Positions 1-8,633 of a DNA stretch of 64,000 nucleotides are shown in pieces; position 1 is the stretch's first letter, and each line of letters opens with the position of its first letter. Under the pieces are notes generated by a model. It made no database searches. It was not told the DNA's origin and worked only from the letters and a program-made list of their open reading frames with translations. This stretch comes from Scybalosoma faecavium. GTDB taxonomy: Bacteria; Bacillota; Clostridia; Christensenellales; Christensenellaceae. Both the position numbers and the translations under genes were made by a program. Location: assembly GCA_018716135.1 (NCBI GenBank), contig DVKG01000008.1, forward strand, positions 1-64,000, in the 5' to 3' direction.

Positions 1-1979
1 CTGTCATGATAAGGCACAAGTCCGAACTGCTCCAGCAGTTGGATTCCTTGCTCCATATGCTGCTTTGCCAGTTCATGCTTTCCAGACTGACGATACATAC
101 TACCAAGATTGGCATGGAGGTTAGCAGCCAGAAGTGCGTTATCCGAATTAATCTCGGTAAGCATGGCAATAGCATCCTTTTCCAGCTTGATTGCTTTATC
201 TGGTTTCTTTTCACAACACGCACGGTAGTCCATCAGTAAGGCACGATCCGATATTGAACCAACTGCATCATCCTTCAGAAGTTCCGTAAGATGCTTCAGC
301 ACTAGCTCCATTCCCTGAACATAATGAAATTTTTCCATATACGGGAACACATCCTCCGCAAAGCTCAGATAAAATGGCATATCATCGTTATCAATCAGAT
401 TGATAATGGTTTCAATGGTCTGGAACAACTGCTTATAATAGGAAACTTCTTCTCCGTTACGCAGGCAAATCTGCTGTAAGCTATTAAGTAAAGTACGGCA
501 AGTAGTAACGGACGGCTTGATTTCTTCAACTGCCACTTCCTGCACCATCGGATGTAAAGCAATTACATGACCTTCCATTGCCTGCACAAAGCCTTTTTCA
601 ATCAAATCATTAACTGTATTCATGTCACGCAATTTCAGCCAATGAGCAAACAACCTGCCGCTGATACCGGTAACCGGAAGCAAGGAAAGACTTCTCATAA
701 CCTCTGTTTCGGTATCTGATAAATGGTACAGAGAAAACAAGGTGCGGATATGATGATAGTAGGTTGCCTTTTGACTTTTTCCATCCTTGGTAATGCCAAT
801 CGTATCGGTGGCATCCAGAGCAACTTTTTCTTCTTTCAACTTATTTAACAAGAGCATCGGCTCCATAATTCCGGATTCCAACAAACGGGCTGACATTTCT
901 ACCGCCAAAGTATGACTGTGAACAGTTTGGATGATTTGTTCCAAAACAGGTCGGTATTTTTCTGCTTCGGAGTAGAAGCAGCCCATCAAACCAACTAACG
1001 CTTCGGTATCTGAAATCTCTTCCAGAGTCATGGAAGTATAATTGTTAAAACGGCTGCGTGTGGTAAACAAAATACGGCAACGATATTTCATCACAACCGA
1101 CAGCAATCCATCCTGCGTAGCGGTAACATTGAAATTATCAATAATAAACAACGTATCATCTTTTAAAGTGCGCAGAAAACGGTTGTGTTTGCGAAAGCGT
1201 TCTTCATCATCGTCATTTGGCAGATCATCTGCAAAATCCATATCAATAATATCCTGCTTCAGATCTCCGGTGTAAGCAAGGTAGAGAATATTGGTATATT
1301 CTTTGTTGTGCTGTTTCGCATAGGCTTTCGCCAGTTCACTTTTTCCAATGCCGGCAATGCCCTGGAGAAAAACTTTTCCGTGGTCGCACAGCAAATGATG
1401 CAGTGTGGCAAGTTCATCGTCTCGTCCACAGAAATGACGGCAAGGCTTAGGAACCCCACCATCATATACAAAGTCTTTCACGATAGGCGAAAGGGTTCCT
1501 GCAGACAACAACTGCTTGGTATTGGAGTCACGCTTCACAAAAGAACGCTCCATGCCAAAGCACAATGCAGCAGTAAGGAATCTTGCTTCATCCTTTTCTG
1601 TTTCACAAGGATAATTCTGGAGAAGCTGCTCCTTGGCTTTATCGGATATAGTTGTATCCTGCACCAGAATATTATAGACTTCCTGCACTGCCATAGCACT
1701 GTCATACATCAACGGAAGTACATTCCTGTGCATATCCGCTGCAAGGAGATTACGTTTGTGATTGTTCATATAATATCCGGTGATGCGAGGGCTGATTTTT
1801 GCCTGACCATTAAACCAACGGCAGACCAAACCATTATCAAAATCAAAGTCTTTTGATTCTTCCGAGTTTAAGAAACTGACAAACAACTGATACATCATAT
1901 CAATCTGATTCATGTTATGAGCATCACTGATATATTTACGAATGGTGGTAATGACTGAACTGAAATCTAAATATTCCAT
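1..1979 (-). CDS. STAND (NB-ARC/TPR) ATPase, 3' end beyond window
   Basis: An ATG at 1979 opens a frame with no stop down to the window edge, so about 659 N-terminal codons are visible and the C-terminus is outside. AAGGAGG lies seven bases before the ATG. Residues 1-180 are an N-terminal region I do not recognise. Next comes an NB-ARC-type NTPase with Walker A GIAGIGKSE at about 207-215, Walker B TLFIIDNF near 276 and a sensor strand ILFTTRSR near 303. The rest is helical, ending in TPR-like hairpins (LHANLGSMYRQSGKHELA near the edge). STAND proteins of this layout act as signal-gated ATPase switches, either transcriptional regulators or anti-phage sensors; which applies here is unknown. The gene is AT-richer than the host genes and neighbours element-type genes, so it is probably cargo of an integrated element that extends to the left. 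Confidence 0.85.
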   Translation of the reverse strand, partial: MEYLDFSSVITTIRKYISDAHNMNQIDMMYQLFVSFLNSEESKDFDFDNGLVCRWFNGQAKISPRITGYYMNNHKRNLLAADMHRNVLPLMYDSAMAVQEVYNILVQDTTISDKAKEQLLQNYPCETEKDEARFLTAALCFGMERSFVKRDSNTKQLLSAGTLSPIVKDFVYDGGVPKPCRHFCGRDDELATLHHLLCDHGKVFLQGIAGIGKSELAKAYAKQHNKEYTNILYLAYTGDLKQDIIDMDFADDLPNDDDEERFRKHNRFLRTLKDDTLFIIDNFNVTATQDGLLSVVMKYRCRILFTTRSRFNNYTSMTLEEISDTEALVGLMGCFYSEAEKYRPVLEQIIQTVHSHTLAVEMSARLLESGIMEPMLLLNKLKEEKVALDATDTIGITKDGKSQKATYYHHIRTLFSLYHLSDTETEVMRSLSLLPVTGISGRLFAHWLKLRDMNTVNDLIEKGFVQAMEGHVIALHPMVQEVAVEEIKPSVTTCRTLLNSLQQICLRNGEEVSYYKQLFQTIETIINLIDNDDMPFYLSFAEDVFPYMEKFHYVQGMELVLKHLTELLKDDAVGSISDRALLMDYRACCEKKPDKAIKLEKDAIAMLTEINSDNALLAANLHANLGSMYRQSGKHELAKQHMEQGIQLLEQFGLVPYHD

Positions 1980-2193
1980 AGCCAGCCCTCCTTCCTGAAA
2001 ATAGTCAATTTGCGCTCAATCGGCGCTCAATGAACCTTTGAAAGATTCTTGATAAGATGATACCACAAAAGAAGTTACGCAGTACCCCAACAATATTATA
2101 GCAGAAAATGCCATCTTTTGAAGCAGGAAAACAGGCACTATAAGTTGGGAATAGCGGACAACTTCTCTCTCATAGACTGAAATACCGAGGGAG

Positions 2194-2418
2194 GTGCGTG
2201 GTATCGCAAGAAAGAGTGCTCCAATCAATGTAATTGTCCATTATCCAAAAACCGTAGAAGGTCAGCGTGAATTGGCAGAGCGTGTTGCCGGTGTCCACGC
2301 AAATATGGTCAATCAACACATTAAAAAATTGAATTGTCCTTCCGACCAGAAGGTACAGCTGCTGGATGCGGTTATAAAATCCGTATCAAGCAAGAAAGCA
2401 GGTGAACAAACTCTGTAA
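2194..2418 (+). CDS. small conserved protein of integrative elements
   Basis: This 74-residue protein is divergent from the STAND ATPase gene. It resembles, from memory, short hypothetical proteins with a core like VEGQRELAERVAGVHA that travel with Firmicutes integrative elements; no function is known to me. The start is uncertain: the GTG at 2194 overlaps the GAGGGAGG tract that should be its ribosome binding site, so translation may begin a few codons later. The stop lies inside the stem of a strong terminator, which ends the transcript cleanly. No membrane segment or signal peptide is visible. Confidence 0.6.
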   Translation: MRGIARKSAPINVIVHYPKTVEGQRELAERVAGVHANMVNQHIKKLNCPSDQKVQLLDAVIKSVSSKKAGEQTL

Positions 2419-2438
2419 GTTTGAACACCTGCTTTTTT
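2397..2438 (+). terminator. Rho-independent terminator of the small element gene
   Basis: Arms GCAGGTG (2398-2404) and CACCTGC (2426-2432) form a stem, extended inside by AAACT/AGTTT, followed by six T. It overlaps the stop of the upstream gene and abuts the 3' end of the convergent recombinase gene. Confidence 0.8.
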
Positions 2439-4316
2439 CTATACCTTGATTTTATCTTTGAAATATTTGTTCCAGGAATTGATATTCATTCGCTTCTGGT
2501 CAGCTTCCCATGCTCGAAGTAAATTCGGTTCAATTCCCATTAACCGTGCGAAAGGCTTTTTCTTCAGTCCAAGGCTCTCACGATATTCTTGTATCAGTTT
2601 TCCTTGCCCTTTATATAAGAAGCGATTGTAATCGTCCAACAAATCGTCAACAGGAACCTGATAGAGTTCTGCCAGCTTGTCCACGATTTCTTTCGGATAA
2701 TGGTCTACATATCCAACCTCAAAGTCTATGTAATGCCCTCTGGTAATTCCAATTAACTCAGCAACTTCTTTCTGCATCAGTCCCATATGATGACGACACC
2801 AACGAAGCCTGTCCTGCACATTCGGTATATCTTCATAATTCTGATACTGCTGATTGAATAACTGGGCTTCCAACAGCTTACGAGGGGCTATCAGTCGGAA
2901 ACTATGGATATACATGGGTGCATACCTCACATATCCGTCCGAAGTGGAACAAAGTATGTATATATTCTCGGAAACCTGTGACAGAATACGCCATTTGGGT
3001 TCTCTTTTGCTCTGGGGGTACTGGTTTGAAACCATAAACGCATCTGCGAGAGGATAGCATTTGCTATCCTCACTGTGCAAAATTATTTCCGCCTTTTCTC
3101 CATTCCATATTACTTTTTTAATCCTGACGCGCACATATTCAAGACCGCATGCTTTTTTTGCTGCTTCCTCATCTAACTCATTTCCATTCGCATTCCGCAC
3201 TGCGCATTCCCTCTTTTTACTGCTCTCCTTACGTCTGCAAACATACGAATACCTATCGCTCTGCCCATGCCGTTTCGCATACATTCTGCTCCCGCATGAA
3301 CAGTATATCAATCCTGTCAAAATCGGATTGGCTTTTTTGGGCGATTCCTCCGCTATCTTAGCGCTTTTTTTCAGTATTTCCTGCACTTTTATCCAATCCT
3401 CAGCTCTCACGGCTCCCTCATGTTCCCCAACCGCAATTATCCACATGCATATCGGGTTGTGCTTCGCTGCGCTCCCTTTCTTTTGTTTCGTTCGATTGTA
3501 TGCCATTATTCCTCTTTTTCCATCGAAATCTGAAATTGTTGAACATACTTCCGCGCCATTACGTACAAAATAATCACGCGCGGCGCCTTCAGCGCGCATA
3601 TAAACCGGATTTTGCAGTATTGCTTTTATAGAAAATCTGGAAAAGCATTTTTTATTTTTAGTGCGAAAACCTCGCCGCATAATCTCTCTCTGAGTCGCGG
3701 AAAGACTCTCAGTTTTTAAAAAAACAGAAAAAATCTGCAAAACACACTCTATCTCTTTTGTATCCTGTTTCAATCTGCTGCGCTGCTTCCCTCCTATGAT
3801 GTCTCTTTCAGAAGTATACCCTGTAGGCAAAGCGCCGCCCAACCACCTTCCCGTTCTGGAAAGCTCACGCATGTTGTCGCGTATGCGCTCTGCTATGGTC
3901 TCTCTTTCAAGCTGAGAAAAAACCGACGAAATGTACATCATCGCCCTCCCCATCGGAGTAGCTGTATCAAATTGCTCTCTTACAGATATAAACGCCACAT
4001 TCAAATGCTCCAGCTCTTGCACTAACGCCGTAAAATCGCTTATATTTCTGCTTATTCTATCTAAACGGTAAACTATAACAGCATCCAGCTCCCCTGCACG
4101 CGCCGATTCCATCATACGCCTGAATGCAGGTCTGTTTGTATCTCCTCCGGAAAATCCCTCATCCTCGTACACTACAGCTGCTTTCGCACAGCTCTCGGAG
4201 AACCCCGCGCTCAGATATCTTCGGCAAAGTTCTATCTGATTTCCTATGCTTTCACCTTTTCCGGTAAATTTAGATTTTCTGGAATATATCGCCGCACGTC
4301 TTATTCCCGAATCCAA
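2439..4316 (-). CDS. large serine recombinase fused to a C-terminal HTH protein
   Basis: A 625-residue protein. Residues 1-150 are a resolvase catalytic domain (AIYSRKS with Ser12, DEGFSGG, VYRLDRISRN). About 155-330 is the recombinase domain. A zinc ribbon follows with Cys339, Cys341, Cys360 and Cys371. Large serine recombinases normally carry a coiled-coil insert of about 100 residues after the ribbon; here it is almost absent and the sequence passes straight to the terminal strands (YVRVRIKKVIW, 394-404). From Met428 on the protein is a different one: it matches, from memory, separate XRE-type HTH proteins of integrative elements (WCRHHMGLMQKEVAELIGI), with a second helical repeat at the end. 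The junction coincides with a perfect inverted repeat at 3050-3071. The recombinase part has host-like codons; the HTH part looks like the foreign DNA to its left. Whether the fusion still recombines is uncertain. Confidence 0.85.
   Translation of the reverse strand: MDSGIRRAAIYSRKSKFTGKGESIGNQIELCRRYLSAGFSESCAKAAVVYEDEGFSGGDTNRPAFRRMMESARAGELDAVIVYRLDRISRNISDFTALVQELEHLNVAFISVREQFDTATPMGRAMMYISSVFSQLERETIAERIRDNMRELSRTGRWLGGALPTGYTSERDIIGGKQRSRLKQDTKEIECVLQIFSVFLKTESLSATQREIMRRGFRTKNKKCFSRFSIKAILQNPVYMRAEGAARDYFVRNGAEVCSTISDFDGKRGIMAYNRTKQKKGSAAKHNPICMWIIAVGEHEGAVRAEDWIKVQEILKKSAKIAEESPKKANPILTGLIYCSCGSRMYAKRHGQSDRYSYVCRRKESSKKRECAVRNANGNELDEEAAKKACGLEYVRVRIKKVIWNGEKAEIILHSEDSKCYPLADAFMVSNQYPQSKREPKWRILSQVSENIYILCSTSDGYVRYAPMYIHSFRLIAPRKLLEAQLFNQQYQNYEDIPNVQDRLRWCRHHMGLMQKEVAELIGITRGHYIDFEVGYVDHYPKEIVDKLAELYQVPVDDLLDDYNRFLYKGQGKLIQEYRESLGLKKKPFARLMGIEPNLLRAWEADQKRMNINSWNKYFKDKIKV
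3050..3071. repeat. perfect inverted repeat at the recombinase/HTH fusion point
   Basis: Arms GAGGATAGCA (3050-3059) and TGCTATCCTC (3062-3071) are separated by TT. The repeat encodes residues 416-423 of the fused protein, five codons before the Met that would start the HTH protein on its own. It could be a recombination joint, an attachment site or a chance palindrome. Confidence 0.6.
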
Positions 4317-4400
4317 AAAATCGCCTCCGCATTTTTTCTCACGATGTATTTAAATGCTTTGTCATGCCGGAATATGACGTCTGCAGACAAAATATTTAAA

Positions 4401-4441
4401 AATAAAAAAGCAGGTTTCGTTGTAAAAACAACATACACTGC
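4401..4441 (-). terminator. hairpin plus T-run ahead of the recombinase gene (possible attenuator)
   Basis: On the minus strand a nested hairpin (GCAG/CTGC outside, GTTGT/ACAAC inside, loop TTTT) is followed by TTTTTTATTTTT. It lies about 85 bases before the recombinase ATG and just after a TATAAT at 4446-4451. The only transcript it can meet is the recombinase leader or read-through from the repeat at 4474-4581. Confidence 0.45.
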
Positions 4442-4473
4442 CTTAATTATAATATATACTTTGATTATAAACA

Positions 4474-4581
4474 CAATAGATGTCCCCCGCCTCTAAAAGC
4501 GGAGGGTTCCATCTCACTCTTTAATCCTAAAGAGCTCTCGCCCCCGTCGCGGATAAAGCGCGGGACCGCACCCTTTATGAA
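4474..4581 (-). repeat. palindromic repeat copy A (IS200/IS605-like remnant)
   Basis: Read on the minus strand this copy starts TTCATAAAGGG, contains a CCCGCG.../...CGGGG stem, then a CCGC(t4)..GCGGG hairpin and ends GGGGACATCT. It shares both ends and the terminal hairpin with copies at 22455, 26862 and 43473 but has a different middle. It occupies the 5' region of hcp, ending about 20 bases before the hcp ribosome binding site. Confidence 0.65.
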
Positions 4582-4612
4582 CAAAGAATTGATTCCCATC
4601 AGGAGGTACATA

Positions 4613-6205
4613 ATGGATACACAAATGTTCTGCTTCCAATGTGAGCAAACCGCCGGCTGTTCCGGCTGCACAGGCAAAGCGGGCGTCTGCGGCAAAACTG
4701 CGCAAACCGCTAAGCTTCAAGACGAGCTGACAGGCGCTTTGATAGGTCTGGCGCGCGCATGTATGACTAACGAAAAAACAAAAAAAACAGACAGACTTAT
4801 AATCGAAGGGCTGTTCACGACCATTACAAATGTAAACTTCAATGACGAAACCTTGCGCACCATGATCGACAATGTCAATGCCGAAAAGAATAAAGCAGCG
4901 CCCTTCTGCTCAGAATGCGAATCTCGCTGCTCAAACACAGACAACTACGACATGTCCCGGATTTGGACCGCGCCGGAAGACATACGTTCTCTTAAATCAC
5001 TCATACTGTTCGGCATACGCGGCATAGCCGCCTACGCATATCATGCCGCCGTATTGGGTTATACCAGCGACGAAGTAAACAGCATACTGCACAAGGGACT
5101 TTGCGTCATCTCAGAGGATCTGAGTATGGAAGAGCTTCTGCCGATAGTCATGGAAGTCGGAGAAAAGAACCTGACCTGCATGGAAATGCTCGACCGAGCC
5201 AACAGAGAAACTTTCGGCACGCCGCAGCCCACGGAAGTACCCCTGTCGGTGGAAAAAGGACCTTTTATCGTCATAACCGGGCATGACCTATATGACCTGA
5301 AGCTACTCCTCGAACAAACAGAAGGCAAAGGGATAAACATTTACACTCACGGAGAAATGCTTCCCGCACACGCTTATCCCGAACTCAAAAAATATTCTCA
5401 TCTCAAAGGCAATTTCGGAACAGCATGGCAGAGCCAGCAAAAAGAATTTGCAGATTTGCCGGCGCCCATACTCTTTACTACAAATTGCCTCATGCCTGTT
5501 AAGCCCAGCTATGCAGACAGAGTTTTCACCACAGAGGTGGTATCCTATCCTGAGATGGTTCACATCGGAGACGATAAGGATTTTTCACCAGTCATAGAAA
5601 AAGCGCTCGAGCTGGGCGGTTATCCCGAAGGTCGTAATATGACGGGAATTAATGGCGGCGGCACAGTTACGACAGGATTTGGACACAGCGCTGTCCTCAG
5701 CGTCGCGGATACAGTTGTCGACGCGGTTAAATCCGGAGCCATACGTCATTTCTTCTTAGTCGGCGGATGCGACGGAGCAAAGCCCGGCCGCAGCTACTAC
5801 ACAGATTTTGTCAAACAGACGCCTAAAGACAGCATAATCCTGACGCTCGCATGCGGAAAATACCGCTTTAATGATTTGGATCTGGGCACCATAGGCGGCC
5901 TGCCGCGGATAATGGATATGGGGCAATGCAACGACGCATACAGCGCAATCAAAGTCGCTCTTGCTCTGGCAGACGCTTTTAAGTGCGAAGTCAACGAACT
6001 GCCTCTTTCTATGATACTCTCGTGGTACGAACAAAAAGCCGTCTGTATACTGCTGACGCTGTTGTATCTCGGAATAAAAGACATACGGCTCGGGCCATCT
6101 TTGCCGGCGTTCATATCCCCTGCGATTCTTGACTTCCTGGTTGAGAATTTCGGCATAGCTCCCATTACGACTCCGGAGCAGGATCTCAAAGCTATACTTG
6201 GCTGA
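4613..6205 (+). CDS. hcp: hydroxylamine reductase / hybrid-cluster protein
   Basis: The 530-residue product is a hybrid-cluster protein, a cytoplasmic Fe-S enzyme that reduces hydroxylamine and, in anaerobes, handles nitric oxide and S-nitrosothiol stress. The N-terminal cysteines (Cys7, Cys10, Cys16, Cys19, Cys26 in CFQCEQTAGCSGC) bind the cubane cluster. Hybrid-cluster ligand motifs are present: NGGGTVTTGFGHS, GGCDGAKPGRSYY and LACGKYRF. The ATG at 4613 is chosen because AGGAGG lies seven bases upstream; an in-frame upstream ATG has no such site. Its 3' end overlaps the convergent LysR gene by 14 bases. A repeat copy occupies the leader, and I see no convincing promoter. Length and motifs are normal for the family. 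Confidence 0.97.
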   Translation: MDTQMFCFQCEQTAGCSGCTGKAGVCGKTAQTAKLQDELTGALIGLARACMTNEKTKKTDRLIIEGLFTTITNVNFNDETLRTMIDNVNAEKNKAAPFCSECESRCSNTDNYDMSRIWTAPEDIRSLKSLILFGIRGIAAYAYHAAVLGYTSDEVNSILHKGLCVISEDLSMEELLPIVMEVGEKNLTCMEMLDRANRETFGTPQPTEVPLSVEKGPFIVITGHDLYDLKLLLEQTEGKGINIYTHGEMLPAHAYPELKKYSHLKGNFGTAWQSQQKEFADLPAPILFTTNCLMPVKPSYADRVFTTEVVSYPEMVHIGDDKDFSPVIEKALELGGYPEGRNMTGINGGGTVTTGFGHSAVLSVADTVVDAVKSGAIRHFFLVGGCDGAKPGRSYYTDFVKQTPKDSIILTLACGKYRFNDLDLGTIGGLPRIMDMGQCNDAYSAIKVALALADAFKCEVNELPLSMILSWYEQKAVCILLTLLYLGIKDIRLGPSLPAFISPAILDFLVENFGIAPITTPEQDLKAILG

Positions 6206-7085
6206 CCGAGGTTACCGCTTTTAGAAATTCTTCGACATCAAGCGACGCCTTCTTAGCGTACAGCAATCCATATGTATTTGAGCCGCAATCCGACAAAGGT
6301 ATTGTAATCAAAGCAGGGTGAATATCTTTCCATCCGTCAAGAGTGAGCAGCAGGCTTCCGGTCTGTTCGCATTTGTTGAAAACATCCATATCATAAAAAT
6401 AAGGAGTGTCTTCGATTTGTATTTGAGGATGCTCTTTTTCTATTTTATCACGAACCGCATCGTTCCTCGGGCTGTCCCCGCGCGGTATCATCATAAGGCG
6501 TTCTCCATGCAGATCCTTTAAATTCAGTTCTTTATGTTCCGCCAGACGATGTTTTTTCGGCGCGGCAATGCAGAAGTTGTATTCTCCCAGAGGAAAGAAT
6601 CTGCATCGCTTCAGCCATTCTTTTGAATCACAAACCCCGGCTATCAAATCAAATTTATATCCAAGAGAACTTATTGTAGATAGAATATTTCTCCTATCGT
6701 CATCGAAAGGTACTATCTTTATCTTAAACTGCGGATAGACGTCGCTAACCTCAGCCCATAAATCCATCAGCAATTTACATGGATTCAAAAACGACGTTCC
6801 CACTCGAATTAAGTATTGCGATTCATCTGACATCTCCCGCGCACGGCATATAGCCTTATTAGAGTATTCTATAATAAACTTTGCATCCTTATACAATGAC
6901 TCTCCGGCAGAAGTTAGCGTAATTCCGCGGTTCGTGCGATTAAAAAGCGGTGCTCCCACCCTTCGCTCCAACACGTCTATCTGTTTCATAACTGCTGTAG
7001 GAGATATATACAGCTTTTCCGCCGCTTTGCTGAAGCTTCCGCAGTCCGCCGCTTTTATCAGTGTCTCCAGCTGATTGTTGTACAT
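6192..7085 (-). CDS. LysR-family transcriptional regulator
   Basis: A 297-residue LysR-type regulator. The N-terminal winged HTH spans residues 1-60 (LETLIKAADCGSFSKAAEKL, then PTAVMKQIDVLERRVG), followed by a linker helix and a two-lobe effector domain. The ATG at 7085 is chosen because AGGAGG sits seven bases upstream; the longer frame starting at 7103 would include that site. It is divergent from the flavodoxin/aldo-keto reductase pair and convergent with hcp, overlapping it by 14 bases, so the likely targets are the divergent redox genes, perhaps hcp as well. The effector is unknown. Confidence 0.9.
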   Translation of the reverse strand: MYNNQLETLIKAADCGSFSKAAEKLYISPTAVMKQIDVLERRVGAPLFNRTNRGITLTSAGESLYKDAKFIIEYSNKAICRAREMSDESQYLIRVGTSFLNPCKLLMDLWAEVSDVYPQFKIKIVPFDDDRRNILSTISSLGYKFDLIAGVCDSKEWLKRCRFFPLGEYNFCIAAPKKHRLAEHKELNLKDLHGERLMMIPRGDSPRNDAVRDKIEKEHPQIQIEDTPYFYDMDVFNKCEQTGSLLLTLDGWKDIHPALITIPLSDCGSNTYGLLYAKKASLDVEEFLKAVTSVSQV

Positions 7086-7111
7086 CTGGGCGCCTCCTCG
7101 CATAAACTTTT

Positions 7112-7130
7112 AGTTTATACTACTTTAACT
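7112..7130. promoter_or_regulatory. possible LysR box between lysR and the flavodoxin gene
   Basis: An imperfect inverted repeat AGTT-N11-AACT lies 27 bases before the LysR start and about 75 before the flavodoxin start. Its T-N11-A-like layout and place in the divergent gap fit an autoregulatory LysR site. Support is position and symmetry only. Confidence 0.35.
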
Positions 7131-7203
7131 TTTCTGCGCTTCCATGTCAAGCTCTTTAGAGTTAAAATAGCATCAGAAATACAACGCAAGGAGGAACGTC
7201 GCA

Positions 7204-7710
7204 GTGAAAGAGCTTATAGCATACTTTTCTCGCGCCAATCAGAACTACGTTAACGGTGTAATCAAAAATCTCGATATAGGCAACACTCAGATCGCAGCTG
7301 AAATATTGCAGAAACAGACGGGTGCGGATATTTTCAAAATTGACCCTGTAGTATCTTATTCACATGATTACTCAGAGTGTATCGAAGAAGCTAAGGCAGA
7401 CCAGCGGCGAGACGCCCGCCCTGAGCTGAAAGCATACCCGGACAGCCTCGACGAGTACGATACTATATATCTCGGATATCCCAACTATTGGGGCACTATG
7501 CCTATGGCGGTATTCACTTTTCTTGAAAAATATGATTTCTCCGGAAAAACTATAAAACCCTTCTGCACTCACGAAGGAAGCGGAATGGGCAGCAGCGAAA
7601 TAGATTTAAAACGCATTTGCCCTACCGCAAAGATAGAAAAAGGGTTGGCAATACGCGGAGGAAGCGCGGATAAAAGCGCCTCAGCATTGGAAAAATGGAA
7701 TAAAAAATAA
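7204..7710 (+). CDS. flavodoxin-family protein
   Basis: A 168-residue flavodoxin-like protein expected to bind FMN and carry electrons or reduce small substrates in the cytoplasm. The N-terminal strand and turn LIAYFSRANQNYV is a variant phosphate-binding loop. YLGYPNYWGTMPMAVFTFLE is the second FMN-contact region, and FCTHEGSGMGSS the third. This set is typical of the 'flavodoxin-like/NADPH quinone reductase' group found beside aldo/keto reductases. The start is GTG at 7204 with AAGGAGG seven bases upstream. The aldo/keto reductase starts 17 bases after its stop, so the two are co-transcribed, probably under the divergent LysR regulator. Confidence 0.9.
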   Translation: MKELIAYFSRANQNYVNGVIKNLDIGNTQIAAEILQKQTGADIFKIDPVVSYSHDYSECIEEAKADQRRDARPELKAYPDSLDEYDTIYLGYPNYWGTMPMAVFTFLEKYDFSGKTIKPFCTHEGSGMGSSEIDLKRICPTAKIEKGLAIRGGSADKSASALEKWNKK

Positions 7711-7727
7711 ACGCAGGGAGGCCAAAA

Positions 7728-8570
7728 ATGGAATACGTAACATTAAATAACGGCGTAAAAATGCCTAAGCTAGGCTACGGGGTTTATCAGGTAGACCCCG
7801 CAGAATGCGAAAGATGCGTTCTCGACGCAATCAGCGTAGGATACCGCTCTATAGATACAGCACAGGCATATTGCAATGAAGAAGGAGTCGGCAGCGCAAT
7901 CAAGAAAAGCGGCGTTCCGCGCGATGAGCTTTTCGTCACCACAAAAATATGGATAAGCAACGGCGGATACGATAAAGCAGCCGCTTCAATAAATGAATCT
8001 CTAAAAAAGCTGCAAAGCAACTATATTGACTTAATGCTTATACATCAGCCTTTCAACGATTATTACGGAACATATCGCGCTATGGAGGACGCCCTCAAAG
8101 CCGGAAAGCTCCGCGCTATAGGCATCTCTAATTTTTATCCCGACCGACTGATAGATCTGTGCAAATTCGTCGAAATCAAGCCTGCTGTCAACCAAGTCGA
8201 AACACATGTTTTTCAGCAGCAAAAAGAGGCTCATGAAATAATGACAAAATACGGCGTACAACACGAATCGTGGGGTCCCTTTGCAGAAGGACGCAAAGAC
8301 TTTTTCAACAACAGGACCGTTCAGAAAATCGGAGAAAAGTACGGCAAGACCGCCGCTCAAACCGCTCTCAGATTCCTCATACAGTCTGACGTGGTCGTAA
8401 TCCCCAAGTCTACGCATAAGAATCGCATGGAAGAAAACTTCAACGTCTTTGATTTCACTCTTTCGGAAGAAGAGATGGCCGTTTTAGCGAAATTGGATGA
8501 AAACGAAAGTGCATTTTTCTCCCACTACTCTCCGAGTACAGTAGAATCCCTTACCGATTTAGTTATATAA
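7728..8570 (+). CDS. aldo/keto reductase
   Basis: A 280-residue aldo/keto reductase, a cytoplasmic NAD(P)H-dependent enzyme that reduces aldehydes and ketones; the exact substrate cannot be read from sequence. Catalytic residues are visible: Asp and Tyr in SIDTAQAY, Lys in TTKIW and His in LMLIHQPF. The C-terminal IPKSTHKNRMEEN motif contacts the nucleotide phosphate. It follows the flavodoxin gene by 17 bases with GGGAGG before its ATG and ends in a strong terminator. With the flavodoxin and the nearby alcohol dehydrogenase it forms a carbonyl/redox detoxification group. Confidence 0.93.
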   Translation: MEYVTLNNGVKMPKLGYGVYQVDPAECERCVLDAISVGYRSIDTAQAYCNEEGVGSAIKKSGVPRDELFVTTKIWISNGGYDKAAASINESLKKLQSNYIDLMLIHQPFNDYYGTYRAMEDALKAGKLRAIGISNFYPDRLIDLCKFVEIKPAVNQVETHVFQQQKEAHEIMTKYGVQHESWGPFAEGRKDFFNNRTVQKIGEKYGKTAAQTALRFLIQSDVVVIPKSTHKNRMEENFNVFDFTLSEEEMAVLAKLDENESAFFSHYSPSTVESLTDLVI

Positions 8571-8580
8571 CCATACATTA

Positions 8581-8612
8581 AAAACAGGGACGAATCTCCG
8601 CCCCTGTTTTTT
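8581..8612. terminator. bidirectional terminator between the AKR and merR genes
   Basis: AACAGGG (8583-8589) pairs with CCCTGTT (8602-8608), with an A-run on the left and a T-run on the right. It serves both the aldo/keto reductase gene (+) and the convergent merR gene (-). Confidence 0.8.
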
Positions 8613-8633
8613 GATTTCTAATTCTATTTTCTT

